A DNA stretch of 64,000 nt from VAZQ01 sp963835165 (GTDB lineage Bacteria > Pseudomonadota > Alphaproteobacteria > Rhizobiales > Xanthobacteraceae). Of this stretch, positions 39,621 to 48,911 are shown one piece after another. The first letter of the stretch is position 1; each line of letters begins with the position of its first letter. The notes under the pieces were generated by a model. That model was not told the DNA's origin. It made no database searches and saw only the letters and a list, made by a program, of their open reading frames with translations. The position numbers and the translations under genes were made by a program. The stretch covers positions 11,285 through 75,284 of the forward strand of contig CAWIGD010000057.1 in assembly GCA_963835165.1 (NCBI GenBank), in the 5' to 3' direction.

Positions 39621-40386
39621 GGCAGAGCTCTATCGACCCGTTAGCCAATCGCCATTGGCCCGGCCGTCGGTCCGGCAAACAGCTGGCGACGAGCGACGGA
39701 AATCATCGCGCCGAGAAGGAATCTGCGGGCCATGAACATCGCCATTAAGCCGGAGAACATCATTAGCCAGCTGTTTCGGAAGGGCTAAGTATCTTGGTTG
39801 CGGGCTCAACCAGTGGTATAGGGCTCGACGTCCTTCGGCAAGTCGTCGCGCATGGTTTGCGGCTTCTACGCGTCCGCCGACGAGTAGGTCACGCGAACTG
39901 GGACACGACCCTCGGTGGCACGCGTTTTTTCTGCGCCGCCCCCGGTATTGGAAACTGTCGCCCGCGTTGCTCGCGATCTCGGACTGTCTTTAACTCTTCA
40001 CGTTATCACGGTATCGAGTCGTGGCCGCGACGTTGTGCGGCAGCATGCAGGAATGGGTTATAAATCATCATACATAATTCAATCGAGACCTTTCTCCCGG
40101 GCAATGAAAGACAATATGACATAATGACGTAAAGGGGAGGTTCGGGTGTGCGTCGCAATGAGCCCTGTTGATTGCAGTTCTGCAGCAGCTTCCATTCTAC
40201 AGCACGGCATTGGGAATAATTCGCGTCTACGCCGTCCGGCGGGACGCGTCGCGCCGTCGAGGCGCGGACTAAAGACTATACCTATGGACTGATCGATGCC
40301 CGCATGTGTCAGATAACGTACATTCGCCTTGAAGAGCCGATCTGCGGCGAACATGACGGCAAGACAAACCGGATTACGGATTCCGA
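39621..40386. other. Region of remnants between two LysR genes
   Basis: About 770 bases without an intact gene. LVAGSTSGIGLDVLRQVVAH can be read at about 39794-39850. It resembles the nucleotide-binding start (TGxxxGIG) of a short-chain dehydrogenase and soon loses frame. A second stretch near 39915-40110 reads LSLTLHVITVSSRGRDVVRQ and has no known match. AT content is above average. Confidence 0.4.
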
Positions 40387-41278
40387 TCAGCCCGGACCTT
40401 CGATGACATCGCGCCGGCGCGCGATCTCGTCGGCGCAGAAATCGAGGAAGGCGCGCACGCGCGCGGTGTTGCGCAGGTCCGGATGCGTGAGCAGCCAAAG
40501 CTCGCCTTCGAGCTCGGGCAACAGCGGGCTGAGCTGCGCGAGCCCGCGCACCGCCGCGCCGACATAGCACGGCAAGCAGCACCAACCCGGCGCCGCCCGC
40601 GGCCGCTTCGGCGAGGCCGATCATGGTATTGATCTTGTAGACGATGCGCTTCTCGTCCGCGTTTTCCTTGAGCCACTTCGCCGCTCTGGCGATCGAGGTC
40701 GCATCGGCGAACGCGATCCAGTCGTGGCGCCGGGCATCGCGCGCCGGTTCGAACGGTTCGCCCGCGAGCGCGGCGGCGCCGAACACCGCCCAGGCGATGC
40801 GTGCGACCTTGGTCCCCGCGAGCGGGTCCGGGTTGTGATAGGTCGCCCGCACCGCGACGTCGGCGTCACGCTTGGTCAGATTGAGCCGCTGGTTCGACAC
40901 CACGATGTCCAGCGTGATCTCCGGATAGGCGCGGCGAAAACCGATCAGCACGTCACCGAGGAAATGCAGCAGGAGCACGTCGCTGGTGGTGACCCTTAAT
41001 TCCCCCGATGGCCGCAGATCCTGGCCGGTGACCTTGCGCTCGAAGCTGATGATGTCTTCGCCCATGCGGTCGGCGAGTTCCACCATCTGCTCCCCGGAAG
41101 CGGTAAGCGCATAGCCGGCACGGCCGCGCTCGAACAAGCGCGAGCCGAGTTGCTGCTCGATCTGGGAAAGCCGCCGGAAAACCGTGGAATGATTGACGCC
41201 GAGGCTGCCGGCCGCGCCCGCCAGCGACCGCGCTTCGGCGATCGCCTTGATGTAGCGGAAGTCGTCCCACGACAACAT
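40387..41278 (-). CDS. LysR-family transcriptional regulator with a one-base frameshift near the end
   Basis: From ATG 41278: MLSWDDFRYIKAIAEARSLA, then SLGVNHSTVFRRLSQIEQQL is the winged helix; the effector domain follows (GELRVTTSDVLLLHFLGDVL). At 40573 one extra base shifts the frame. Removing it links GAGLVLL to PCYVGAAVRGLAQLSPLLPE and ELWLLTHPDLRNTARVRAFL, the normal C-terminus of this subgroup. The total is then about 296 residues. Target genes are unknown; no divergent neighbour is convincing. Confidence 0.87.
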
Positions 41279-41404
41279 GTGGCCGCACCCCATCCGCCGC
41301 TTGCGCGTTTGCAAGTGAACTCTCGAAACGCGGCATGCTTTTTGTAGCAGACGCAAACCGGAGTGGGCGGTAGCCCAACACCGGTTTCGCAACGCTTGCG
41401 TCGC

Positions 41405-44140
41405 TTACGCTGGCGATGGGGCAGGCGGCGCGCGGCGCGGAAACAACAATCGCTGATAGAGCCAACCGACTCCGAGCAGCACGATGCCGAGTCCGATGAA
41501 CGAGAGGCTCTGGTAGATGCCGGTCAGGTCGCTCATGTCGATCAGGAACACCTTGAGGACGGTGAGGATGACCACCGCGGCCGAGGCGAGCCGGACAGCC
41601 TGCGAGCGCAGCACCATGCCGACCACCAGCAGCGTCACGCCGAAGGCGAGCCACACCGCCGAATAGGTATATTGCTCGGCATCGGAGGTGGGGCCGTCGT
41701 TGAGCACCTCGCCGTGATAGAGCGTCCTCACTTCGAGCGAGAGATAAATGAGCGCGAGCGCCACCGCCGTCACGGCCGCGATTGCGCTGTATTCCTTGGG
41801 ACGCACACCGCGCGACACCAGCGCGAGGATCGCGGTCAGCACCGCCGGCAGGCCGTAGCCCAGCAGAATAAGATTGACGAAGCGCCCTTCGACCGGCTCG
41901 CCGGTGAAAAGCGGGTTCTCGATCATGCCGAGCCCGAGCACGATGGCCGCCAGCGTCAGCGCCGCGACCACGAGCGCGGCGACATCGTGGACCACGCTGT
42001 GCGAGCGCAGGCGCAGCCGCTCGAGCCCGATGGTCATGGCGAGCCCGACGCAAACCTGCAGCGCGATCTCGGCCAGGCTCGAAGAATCCCGGAAGACATC
42101 GCCTTGATTGATGAAGTGGCGGATCTCCAGAAAGGCCAGCAGCACGGTGAGCAGGATGGCGCCGGAATCCACCATGCGCGCGGGCACGTCGTCGCCGCGG
42201 CGGCGCAGAAGATAGCCGGCCAGCCAGAACGCGGCGGCGGGAATGCCGTAGCCGTAGAGCAGCCAGTTGAAGATCGGTTTGGTACCCACGTCGTTTCCGA
42301 CGATGCGCGGCTCCCAGCCGATGCGCGCCAGCACCAGCACTCCGATCACGGCGGCGAGCACACGCAGCGCCGGCAATGGCCGCTTGTCCGAGACCCAGGC
42401 GATGCCCGGCACCATCAGCGCCAGTGCGACCGTGAGCCAGCCTCTCTCCAGCGCCAATGTCAGCGCGAGCGCGAGCGCGGCGACCGCGCCGGTTGCAAAG
42501 ATCGCGCTTGCCGCGGCAAGTCCCGGACGTGGCGCGCGTTTATCCAGCGTCTCGGTGGCGAATGCATAGAGTGCGCTCAGCAATAGCGCGGCCGCCGCGA
42601 ACGGGATCGAAGGCTCGAACCCGGCGATGCGGTAATAGAGCGCGGCGAGAATCGCGATCGGTGCGAACACCGCCGCGGCGCTCCACAGGACAGGCACGAT
42701 CGCCCGCTCCGAGCGCCCCTGCGCCAGATAGCCGGCGCCGCCGAACAGCACCGCGAAGCCCGCTCCCAGTACGAGATGCCACCCGACATTCGCTTTCGGC
42801 GGCTCGGGCACGGCGCCGGCAACCGGACCGGACGGCGCAAGCAGGTGCTCGATGTTGAGATCGGCGGCCCAGCGCACGAACACCAGCACGACGAGCACGG
42901 CCGCCGCCGGCACGGCCGCGGCCGCCGCTTCCGCGCGCCAGGCGATCGCGACCGTCGCCGCCGCGAGCCCGGCGAAGGTCGCGAGTGCGAGCGGATCGTG
43001 CCGGCTCACCAGCACGAGCAGGCTCGCGGCGAGGAGGTAGGCGCCGAGCGCCGCCGATGACACGCCGTCGATGTGGCCGGGCAACGCGCTCGGTCCGTAC
43101 CACAGGCCGGCGACGATCAAGGTCGCGGCGAGCGCAAAGCCGACGATAACGTGGAAGGCATGCGCGCCGAGCGCATCCACGCTGACCACGCCCATGCCGG
43201 GCAAGGTCCACAGCGCGCTGAAGGCCACCGCCGTGATGGCGAGCCAGCGCCACATCCGGAAGCGGGCGAGCGCGAAAGCGGCGGCGGTCACGACCGCGAG
43301 ATAGCCATAGAGCGACCAGTAATCCGGCCGCTGGGAGGCGACCAGAAGCGGCGCGACGTAGGCGCCGACGAGGCCGAGGCCCGCCAGCGCCGGGCCATGC
43401 AGCAGCGCGGCGGCCAGCGTCGCCAGCGCCACCAGGCCGAGCAGGACGAAGGCCGTGCCCGGGGCGAGAAAGCCGTAGAGCGCGTGCGCGGCGTAGACGT
43501 CGGCATAGGCGACGGTGGTGCCGGCGGCGGTCAGGATGCTCGGGATGTGCGCGGTCGGCAGGCCGGAAATGCCGGCGAGCCTCTCGCTCCGGCGCGCCCA
43601 TTCGCCGGCGCCGACGAGCGCGGCGGCCAGCAGCGCGCCGAGCGTGACCCGCACGCCGGGCCCGAGCAGGCCCTGCTCGATCGAGTAGCGCACGAGAAAG
43701 ATGCCGCCGAGCGCGAGCGCAAGGCCGCCCACCCAGACCGCCCATTGCGTGCCGAGGCGCTCCTCCAGGCTCATGCTCGGCGCCGCCGGTCCCGCTGTTG
43801 CCGTGGGTGGTGGCGGCGGTGCGACCGGCGAGGCGGCGGCGCTCACCGGCTCGGCTTCGCTCGGCGCGGCTGGACCCGGCGCGGCGGGCGCAGGGGGCAC
43901 GGCAGGAGCGGCGGCAATCGGCTCGGCGATCGGTGGCGCCGTCGGCGCGGATGGTTCAGCCGGCGCACGCTGCTCCGACACGCTCGGCATGGGCGCAGCG
44001 GCCGCGCGTTCGAGCGCCGCCAGCCGGACCTCGACCCGGCGCAATTGCCCGCCGAGCCCGACGGTTTTCACCAGCGCGGCGATGGCCATGATCGGGAAGG
44101 CCAGCAGCAGCAGCACGAGCACGACAAAGAATAAGTCCAT
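41405..44140 (-). CDS. DUF2339 polytopic membrane protein
   Basis: 911 residues from the ATG giving MDLFFVVLVLLLLAFPIMAI; a GTG or ATG 18 bases upstream (44158) is possible. An N-terminal helix is followed by a coiled segment (LRRVEVRLAALERA) and a Pro/Ala-rich linker of about 80 residues. The DUF2339 domain then begins at LEERLGTQWAVWVGGLALAL and continues with about 25 hydrophobic helices to the end. DUF2339 proteins are large inner-membrane proteins of unknown function in Proteobacteria. The gene is single, intact and co-directional with nadQ upstream (57 bases). Confidence 0.88.
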   Translation of the reverse strand: MDLFFVVLVLLLLAFPIMAIAALVKTVGLGGQLRRVEVRLAALERAAAAPMPSVSEQRAPAEPSAPTAPPIAEPIAAAPAVPPAPAAPGPAAPSEAEPVSAAASPVAPPPPPTATAGPAAPSMSLEERLGTQWAVWVGGLALALGGIFLVRYSIEQGLLGPGVRVTLGALLAAALVGAGEWARRSERLAGISGLPTAHIPSILTAAGTTVAYADVYAAHALYGFLAPGTAFVLLGLVALATLAAALLHGPALAGLGLVGAYVAPLLVASQRPDYWSLYGYLAVVTAAAFALARFRMWRWLAITAVAFSALWTLPGMGVVSVDALGAHAFHVIVGFALAATLIVAGLWYGPSALPGHIDGVSSAALGAYLLAASLLVLVSRHDPLALATFAGLAAATVAIAWRAEAAAAAVPAAAVLVVLVFVRWAADLNIEHLLAPSGPVAGAVPEPPKANVGWHLVLGAGFAVLFGGAGYLAQGRSERAIVPVLWSAAAVFAPIAILAALYYRIAGFEPSIPFAAAALLLSALYAFATETLDKRAPRPGLAAASAIFATGAVAALALALTLALERGWLTVALALMVPGIAWVSDKRPLPALRVLAAVIGVLVLARIGWEPRIVGNDVGTKPIFNWLLYGYGIPAAAFWLAGYLLRRRGDDVPARMVDSGAILLTVLLAFLEIRHFINQGDVFRDSSSLAEIALQVCVGLAMTIGLERLRLRSHSVVHDVAALVVAALTLAAIVLGLGMIENPLFTGEPVEGRFVNLILLGYGLPAVLTAILALVSRGVRPKEYSAIAAVTAVALALIYLSLEVRTLYHGEVLNDGPTSDAEQYTYSAVWLAFGVTLLVVGMVLRSQAVRLASAAVVILTVLKVFLIDMSDLTGIYQSLSFIGLGIVLLGVGWLYQRLLFPRRAPPAPSPA

Positions 44141-44197
44141 GAAAACCACCAGCCCCAAGGACGCGATGCTAACGGAGCGGCGCTTGGTCCGAAAGCA

Positions 44198-45190
44198 TCA
44201 TGACGCGCGCGCGCCAAGGCGCAGGCCGGGGGCAGGGCGCTCCTGCAGCACCTCGCGGCGGAAGCGAAACAGCGCCGCCGGCCGCCCGCCGGTCGCGGTC
44301 GAAGTCTCGCCGGTCGGCTCCACCAATGCGGCGCTCTCGACGAGACGGCGGAAATTTTGCTTATGCAGGCGGCGGCCCGAGATCGCCTCGACCGTGCGCT
44401 GCAGCTCGGTGAGCGTGAACTCGCGCGCCATCACCTCGAAGATGACGGGACGATATTTGAGCTTGGCGCGCAGCCGCGCGATCGCGGTTGCGAGGATGCG
44501 CCGGTGATCGAACCGCATCGGTTCGCCCAGCGCGGGAAACGGCCGCCGCGCCAGCGCGGCGTCGCGGCCGTCGCGGCGCGCCTCCTCGACCAGGCCGGCT
44601 TCGTACAGCAGCTCGTAGCGGTCGAGCGTCTTTTCTTCGTCCCACGGGCTGCCGCCGCCGCCGAAGCAAAGCCGCACCCGCTCCCGGCGTCCGAGCGCGC
44701 GCGCCGGCTCCGGCTTGCTGGAGCGGCCCGCCGCCCATTCGTCCAGCAACGGCAGGATGACCTTGTCGAGGATGTCGGGCCGCTTCTCCCGCCAGTCCTC
44801 CCAGGGGAAGAAACGATACCAGGGCTCGAAGCCGGCGCCGGCGGCGTGCAGGGCGGCGACGTTTTCCGGCATCCGGGTGAGCGCGAGATAGCCGATCGAG
44901 ACCACGTGTGCGCCGGTGTCGGCGGGCCGCGCATGGCGGCCGCGATCGCCGAAGGTGTAGAGCTGCTCCACATAGCCGACGGTGAGGCCGGTCTGGGCCC
45001 GGACCCAGGCACGCAGGCCGATCTCGAAGGTGCGATGCGCGGGCGCATCGAACGGACCGAACGGCAGCCCCGCGCGGGTCGCGCCCTTGCTGCCGTCGCC
45101 GGCGACGAGGATGGCCGGCTGCTCGCCCTCGACGGTCACGATCGCGGCGGTGAGCCCGATCTCGATCGGCGTGAGCGCGGCGTCGGTCAT
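44198..45190 (-). CDS. nadQ: Nudix-related NAD biosynthesis regulator (COG4111, NadQ-like)
   Basis: 330 residues. The N-terminal half is a Nudix-fold domain (LTAAIVTVEGEQPAILVAGD, then HVVSIGYLALTR) without an intact catalytic Nudix box. The C-terminal part resembles a winged helix (LTELQRTVEAISGRRLHKQN, then FRRLVESAALVEPTGE) as in NrtR regulators. This architecture is that of COG4111, named NadQ in alphaproteobacteria, a repressor of nadABC thought to sense NAD metabolites. The probable target here is the palindrome at 14670-14692 before nadA. The start is ATG 45190. Assignment is by recalled family features, not by search. Confidence 0.78.
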   Translation of the reverse strand: MTDAALTPIEIGLTAAIVTVEGEQPAILVAGDGSKGATRAGLPFGPFDAPAHRTFEIGLRAWVRAQTGLTVGYVEQLYTFGDRGRHARPADTGAHVVSIGYLALTRMPENVAALHAAGAGFEPWYRFFPWEDWREKRPDILDKVILPLLDEWAAGRSSKPEPARALGRRERVRLCFGGGGSPWDEEKTLDRYELLYEAGLVEEARRDGRDAALARRPFPALGEPMRFDHRRILATAIARLRAKLKYRPVIFEVMAREFTLTELQRTVEAISGRRLHKQNFRRLVESAALVEPTGETSTATGGRPAALFRFRREVLQERPAPGLRLGARAS

Positions 45191-45243
45191 GGCGGGAGTG
45201 TAGCAAGGGAGGACGCAATGGCGAGCGCCGCGCGCCGCGTCCG

Positions 45244-45670
45244 CTACTGCTTTTCGGGGACGGTGACCGGCTTGCCGCTCTCGGCCACGATGACGGCAAG
45301 CACCTTGGCGGGTTCGGTCGCGCTGCCGTTGGCGGAGACGGCGTGCAACTGCCCCGGCGCCTCGTAGAAGGTCTGGCCCTTGGTCAGGATTTTTTCGTCG
45401 CCCTGGTCGAGCTTGAGCTTGTAGCTGCCTTCCAGCACGTAGCCGAAAACGTGATGGCCGGGATGGCGGTGCGGGGCCGAGCCAGCGCCGGGCGGGATGT
45501 CGAGCGTGATCACCATGACTTCGCGGCCGGGAACGTCCGCGAGGACCTGCTTGAGCAGCGCGGTGACGGTGGTCGCGGGCGCCGGTTGCTGCGCCATGGC
45601 GGGCAAGGTCGCGCTCATGGTCAGCGGTCAGCGCCAGGGCGGGAATGAACGAGGGGGCGAAGCTTCGCAT
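45244..45670 (-). CDS. Secreted cupin-domain protein, frame broken by a 7-bp duplication
   Basis: ATG 45670 begins a signal peptide (MRSFAPSFIPALALT). The rest is in another frame: MSATLPAMAQQPAPATTVTA, then a cupin with PHRHPGHHVFGYVLEGSYKL (metal-binding His residues) and GQTFYEAPGQLHAVS. The frames join if one copy of a tandem GGTCAGC (plus strand 45619-45632) is removed. This gives a normal leader ALALTMSATLPAMAQQ and a protein of about 140 residues. Such small periplasmic cupins are of unknown substrate. Translation from the internal ATG 45618 would give a cytoplasmic form of 124 residues. Confidence 0.82.
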
Positions 45671-46024
45671 GTCGTATCCTCCACGTTTCTGTTGCGGTCA
45701 TTTTAGGACGGCATAGGAGCGAAGTCGCTCCCGCCCGGGACCTGACATGCAGTCCCCGTGCTTGCAGAAAAACTGCGAATTCCGGCCACGCGCACTCGAC
45801 AGCCGTTACCCAAATCTCGTACAAGTGGACAGCATTCAGAACTGCGCATTGCACCCGGACGGGACACCGCTCCGGGATTTTTATTGCCACGAGGCAATCA
45901 CGATGTCGGACGGCGTATGGGCGCGCGGAATGGGCAAGCGCTGCGAGGAATTTATTCGCAGCCGCCCTGTTATTTTCCTGTTATTAACAGGGAAAGCCGG
46001 CAATGCGAGGCCGGCGGCTCCGCC
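45671..46024. other. Intergenic region, one doubtful short frame
   Basis: About 350 bases, lower in GC. A plus-strand frame at 45747-46061 reads MQSPCLQKNCEFRPRALDSR and on through CALHPDGTPLRDFYCHEAIT. It has a protein-like mix but no known family, and it runs into the phosphatase gene on the other strand. An AT-rich hairpin-like stretch (TTTTCCTGTTATTAACAGGGAAA) at about 45971-45993 just beyond the phosphatase stop could be a terminator. Confidence 0.35.
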
Positions 46025-46531
46025 CTATTCCAGGTCGAGCCGGAACGGCGTGCCCTCGTAGGCCATCTCGCCGCGACCGATCGAATCGATCGCCGCCACC
46101 ATGCGGCCGTCGCGGCCGAGCGCGCGATCGGCGAGCGACACGATGCGGGCATTGGGAGTGGCGGTCGGCGAGGCGCGGCGAAGCTCGCGCGCGATCGCCA
46201 TTTCGTCGCGCCGGGGATTGAGCGCGCACGCCGCCACATAGGCGCCGGCGGTGGAGCGGCTGATGCCGGCGTAGCAATGCACCACCATCGGCTTGGCGCG
46301 ATCCCAGCCGCGCACGAATTCGATCAGCCGGGTGACATGCTCGTCGCACGGGATGACGTAGCCGTCCATGGCGACGCAGATGTCGTCCATGCCGAGCACG
46401 AGATGGTTGGCCTCCGGGATGGTCTTGGGGCGCGCAACCCGGTCGGTGTCCTTGAGCAAGGTGACGATGTGAAGCGCACCGGTTTCTTCCACCGTGTCGT
46501 AGAGGCGCGCCAGCGAGCAGACATGGATCAT
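46025..46531 (-). CDS. Tyrosine/dual-specificity-type protein phosphatase
   Basis: 168 residues from the ATG giving MIHVCSLARLYDTVEETGAL. The active site is VVHCYAGISRS, the CX5R loop with Cys86 and Arg92, and an Asp in GMDDICVAMDGY could be the general acid. The fold is that of cysteine-based phosphatases; the target may be phosphotyrosine or a phosphorylated metabolite. The gene lies after the ygfZ-tag-HD group in the same direction, 172 bases from the HD gene, and may belong to the same transcript. Confidence 0.88.
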   Translation of the reverse strand: MIHVCSLARLYDTVEETGALHIVTLLKDTDRVARPKTIPEANHLVLGMDDICVAMDGYVIPCDEHVTRLIEFVRGWDRAKPMVVHCYAGISRSTAGAYVAACALNPRRDEMAIARELRRASPTATPNARIVSLADRALGRDGRMVAAIDSIGRGEMAYEGTPFRLDLE

Positions 46532-46703
46532 GAATTGTCCCGAACCGGTTGTTCGCCCCGTTATATGGTGACAAATCTTGACGCGAAAGCGTCGGATCCG
46601 TCTCAGTTTTATTTTGGCCAGAACGAACCCATGTTGCATTTTTGCCGCACGAAGCCGTTGTTCCCCGGCGCGTGCGTCACGGCACGATCGCGTGGTCCCG
46701 GGG

Positions 46704-47324
46704 TCAGCCGGCGGCGAGCTTGGCGAAGCGCTCGAGATAGCGCCGCTCGGCGGTCTCCGCCGGCCAGGGCGTGAGATAGTCGCGCTCGATCGCGGCGGAG
46801 AATTTGGGCGGCGGGCCGAAGAACCGGCGCGCCTCGGCGGCGGAAAATCCGGCGAATCGCGTCGCCTCGAGATAGGCGGCGGAACGGTCGGAGGCCTTGG
46901 TCAGCGCGACGAGGTCCGCCGGCAGCACGGCCGGCAGGCCGAAGCGCAGATGGATGGCCGCGAGGAGGCGCGCCTCGACCGCCTTGTAGGCGTCGCCGAT
47001 CACCGCCTTGAACGGCGAGATCATGTCGCCGATCACGTATTCCGGCGCGTCGTGCAGGAGGACGGCGAGTCGGCTCGGGCGATCGAGGCGCGCGCGCTGG
47101 CGCGCGATGATCTCGACCAGGAGCGAATGCTGGGCGACGGAGAAGATGTGCGCGCCCTCGGTCTGGCCGTTCCAGCGGGCCACGCGCGCGAGTCCGTGCG
47201 CGATGTCCTCGATCTCGACGTCGAGCGGCGAGGGGTCGAGCAGGTCGAGCCTTCGCCCCGACAGCATGCGCTGCCACGCGCGGAACGGCTCGGACCGGGG
47301 CGCCGATTTCGGCTGCGCCGGCAT
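46704..47324 (-). CDS. HD-domain hydrolase (YfbR-like 5'-nucleotidase type)
   Basis: 206 residues. The metal-binding HD pattern is visible: FSVAQHSLLVEIIA, LLHDAPEYVIGDMISPFK and a later LTKASDRSAAYLEATRF with the distal Asp. This order matches the YfbR/HDDC2 type, nucleotidases or phosphohydrolases acting on deoxynucleotides in the cytoplasm. The precise substrate is not known. The start codon overlaps the tag stop by one base (TGATG), indicating translational coupling. Confidence 0.88.
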   Translation of the reverse strand: MPAQPKSAPRSEPFRAWQRMLSGRRLDLLDPSPLDVEIEDIAHGLARVARWNGQTEGAHIFSVAQHSLLVEIIARQRARLDRPSRLAVLLHDAPEYVIGDMISPFKAVIGDAYKAVEARLLAAIHLRFGLPAVLPADLVALTKASDRSAAYLEATRFAGFSAAEARRFFGPPPKFSAAIERDYLTPWPAETAERRYLERFAKLAAG

Positions 47325-47929
47325 CAACGGCCTGCGAGCTTGGCCAGCGGCGCGTGCCGGTGGCAGGTCACCATGTGGTCGTTGACCATGCCGGTGGCCT
47401 GCATGAAGGCATAGACGATGGTCGGTCCGACGAACTTGAAGCCGCGGCCCGCGAGCTCCTTGGAGATTTTGCGCGACAGCTCGGTTTCCGCCGGCACCTG
47501 CGACGTGGAGCGGAAACGATTGACCTTCGGCTTGCCGCCCACGAAGTCCCAGAGCATCCGCGAGAAGCCCGGGCCCTTCTCCATGATGTCGAGATAGGCG
47601 CGGGCGGAGAGCACCGTGCCTTCGATCTTCATGCGGTTGCGCACGATGCCGGCGTCCTGCATCAGCCGCTCGACTTTCTTCGGCGTGTAGCGCGCGATCT
47701 TCTCCGGCGCGAAACCGTCGAAGGCGCGCCGGAAGTTGTCGCGCTTGCGCAGGATGGTGATCCAGGACAGGCCGGCCTGGAAGCCGTCGAGAATGAGCTT
47801 TTCGTAAAGCGCGCGGTCGTCGTATTCCGGCACGCCCCACTCCTCGTCGTGATAGGCGACGTAGAGCGGGTCCTGCTTCGGCCACGGGCAGCGCTTGAGA
47901 CCATCGGGATGGAGCAGGGGAGGAGTCAT
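47324..47929 (-). CDS. tag: DNA-3-methyladenine glycosylase I
   Basis: 201 residues. Removes 3-methyladenine from alkylated DNA, starting base-excision repair. Zinc-site and pocket residues are present: KRCPWPKQDPLYVAYHDEEW near the start and NDHMVTCHRHAP near the end. The helix-turn-helix core contains EKLILDGFQAGLSWITILRK and FVGPTIVYAFMQATGMVNDH. The ATG overlaps the end of ygfZ by four bases (ATGA), so the two are coupled. The usual length is about 190-210. Confidence 0.95.
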   Translation of the reverse strand: MTPPLLHPDGLKRCPWPKQDPLYVAYHDEEWGVPEYDDRALYEKLILDGFQAGLSWITILRKRDNFRRAFDGFAPEKIARYTPKKVERLMQDAGIVRNRMKIEGTVLSARAYLDIMEKGPGFSRMLWDFVGGKPKVNRFRSTSQVPAETELSRKISKELAGRGFKFVGPTIVYAFMQATGMVNDHMVTCHRHAPLAKLAGR

Positions 47930-48816
47930 TGCGCAGCCTTTGCCTCGCCGGGCCATGCAAATTGCGCCCATTCCGGTTTGACCAGCCGCATCTCGATGCC
48001 GCCGGCGGTGAGCGGCTGGCCGGCGGCGAGCGCGGCGGCGGCGCGATCAAGGCGCAGCATGGCAAGGCCGCGGCCTTGCGCCGACGAGCCCAGCGTGCCG
48101 ACGGCCTTCTCGCCGGCGCTCACCGGCGTGCCGGCCTCGGGAGCAAAGCCGTCGAAGCTCACGGGCACCACCCTGGTGCGCGCGGTGCCGCGATGCTCGA
48201 TGCGCGAGACCACTTCCTGGCCGACGAAGCAGCCCTTGTCGAAGTCGACGCCGCCGAGCTGGTCCATGTCGGTCTCATGCGGAAACGCATCGCCATAAAT
48301 GAAGTCGAGGCCGCCGCGCGGCACGCCGAGCGCGATCCGATGCGCCTCGTAGGCCGCGGAATCGAGCAGTTCCGCGCCGAGGTCGGCCGCGGCCTTGGCG
48401 GCCAGGTGCGGGGGCAGCATGCAGCGCAGCCCCAGCGCCGGCAGGCGCGGGTCGGGATAGCACAGGCCATAGTCGGTGGCCTCCGGGCCGTCCCAGATCG
48501 CGAGCACGGCGAGGATCTCGGACAAGTCCTCGACCATGACCTTGGCGCGCAGCTTGTAGAAATTGAGCCGCTGCACCAGTGCCGGCGCGAGCGCGCGCGG
48601 GCAGTCGAGGAAGAAGCCGCCGCGATCGGCGGGCGGCGCCTCGGCCAGGAGGAAATCGACGATGATCTTGCCCTGCGGCGTCAGCAGCGCGGCAAAGCCG
48701 GCCCGCGCCGGCGTCATCTTGGCGATGTCGCTGGTGATCAGGCCGTTGAGGAATTTGCGCGCGTCGTCGCCGGCGACCTTGACGACGCCACGGTCGGGAA
48801 GCAGCGCTGCTTTCAT
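47926..48816 (-). CDS. ygfZ: Folate-binding protein YgfZ/GcvT-like
   Basis: 296 residues. The signature KGCFVGQEVVSR is at residues 194-205, with the reactive Cys. YgfZ proteins use folate and assist assembly or repair of iron-sulfur enzymes in the cytoplasm. The N-terminus (DRGVVKVAGDDARKFLNGLI, TSDI) is normal. It is the first gene of a minus-strand run ygfZ-tag-HD hydrolase, transcribed divergently from the dihydroorotase gene. ATG 48816 is supported by the conserved N-terminus. Confidence 0.93.
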   Translation of the reverse strand: MKAALLPDRGVVKVAGDDARKFLNGLITSDIAKMTPARAGFAALLTPQGKIIVDFLLAEAPPADRGGFFLDCPRALAPALVQRLNFYKLRAKVMVEDLSEILAVLAIWDGPEATDYGLCYPDPRLPALGLRCMLPPHLAAKAAADLGAELLDSAAYEAHRIALGVPRGGLDFIYGDAFPHETDMDQLGGVDFDKGCFVGQEVVSRIEHRGTARTRVVPVSFDGFAPEAGTPVSAGEKAVGTLGSSAQGRGLAMLRLDRAAAALAAGQPLTAGGIEMRLVKPEWAQFAWPGEAKAAQ

Positions 48817-48817
48817 G

Positions 48818-48852
48818 ATCGGTGCTTGATCGGTACTTGATCGGTACTTGCC
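48818..48852. repeat. Three direct copies of a 12-base unit in the ygfZ-pyrC spacer
   Basis: GATCGGT(G/A)CTTG occurs three times head to tail right before the ygfZ start codon. It lies in the divergent promoter region. It may be a slippage product or a regulatory direct repeat; nothing further can be said. Confidence 0.7.
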
Positions 48853-48911
48853 AGATGTCGCAACTAAACGTAAGGCGCTCGCGCACCAGCCACAAGAGCG
48901 GCCGATTGGAA

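Noticed and set aside
39794..40063. Short-chain dehydrogenase gene
   Set aside because: Only about 20 residues resemble the nucleotide-binding motif and then the frame loses similarity; at most a remnant.
45747..46061. Possible 104-residue cysteine-containing protein
   Set aside because: Protein-like composition at the start, but no family, a weak ribosome-binding site and overlap with the end of the phosphatase gene. Kept only as a remark on the intergenic region.
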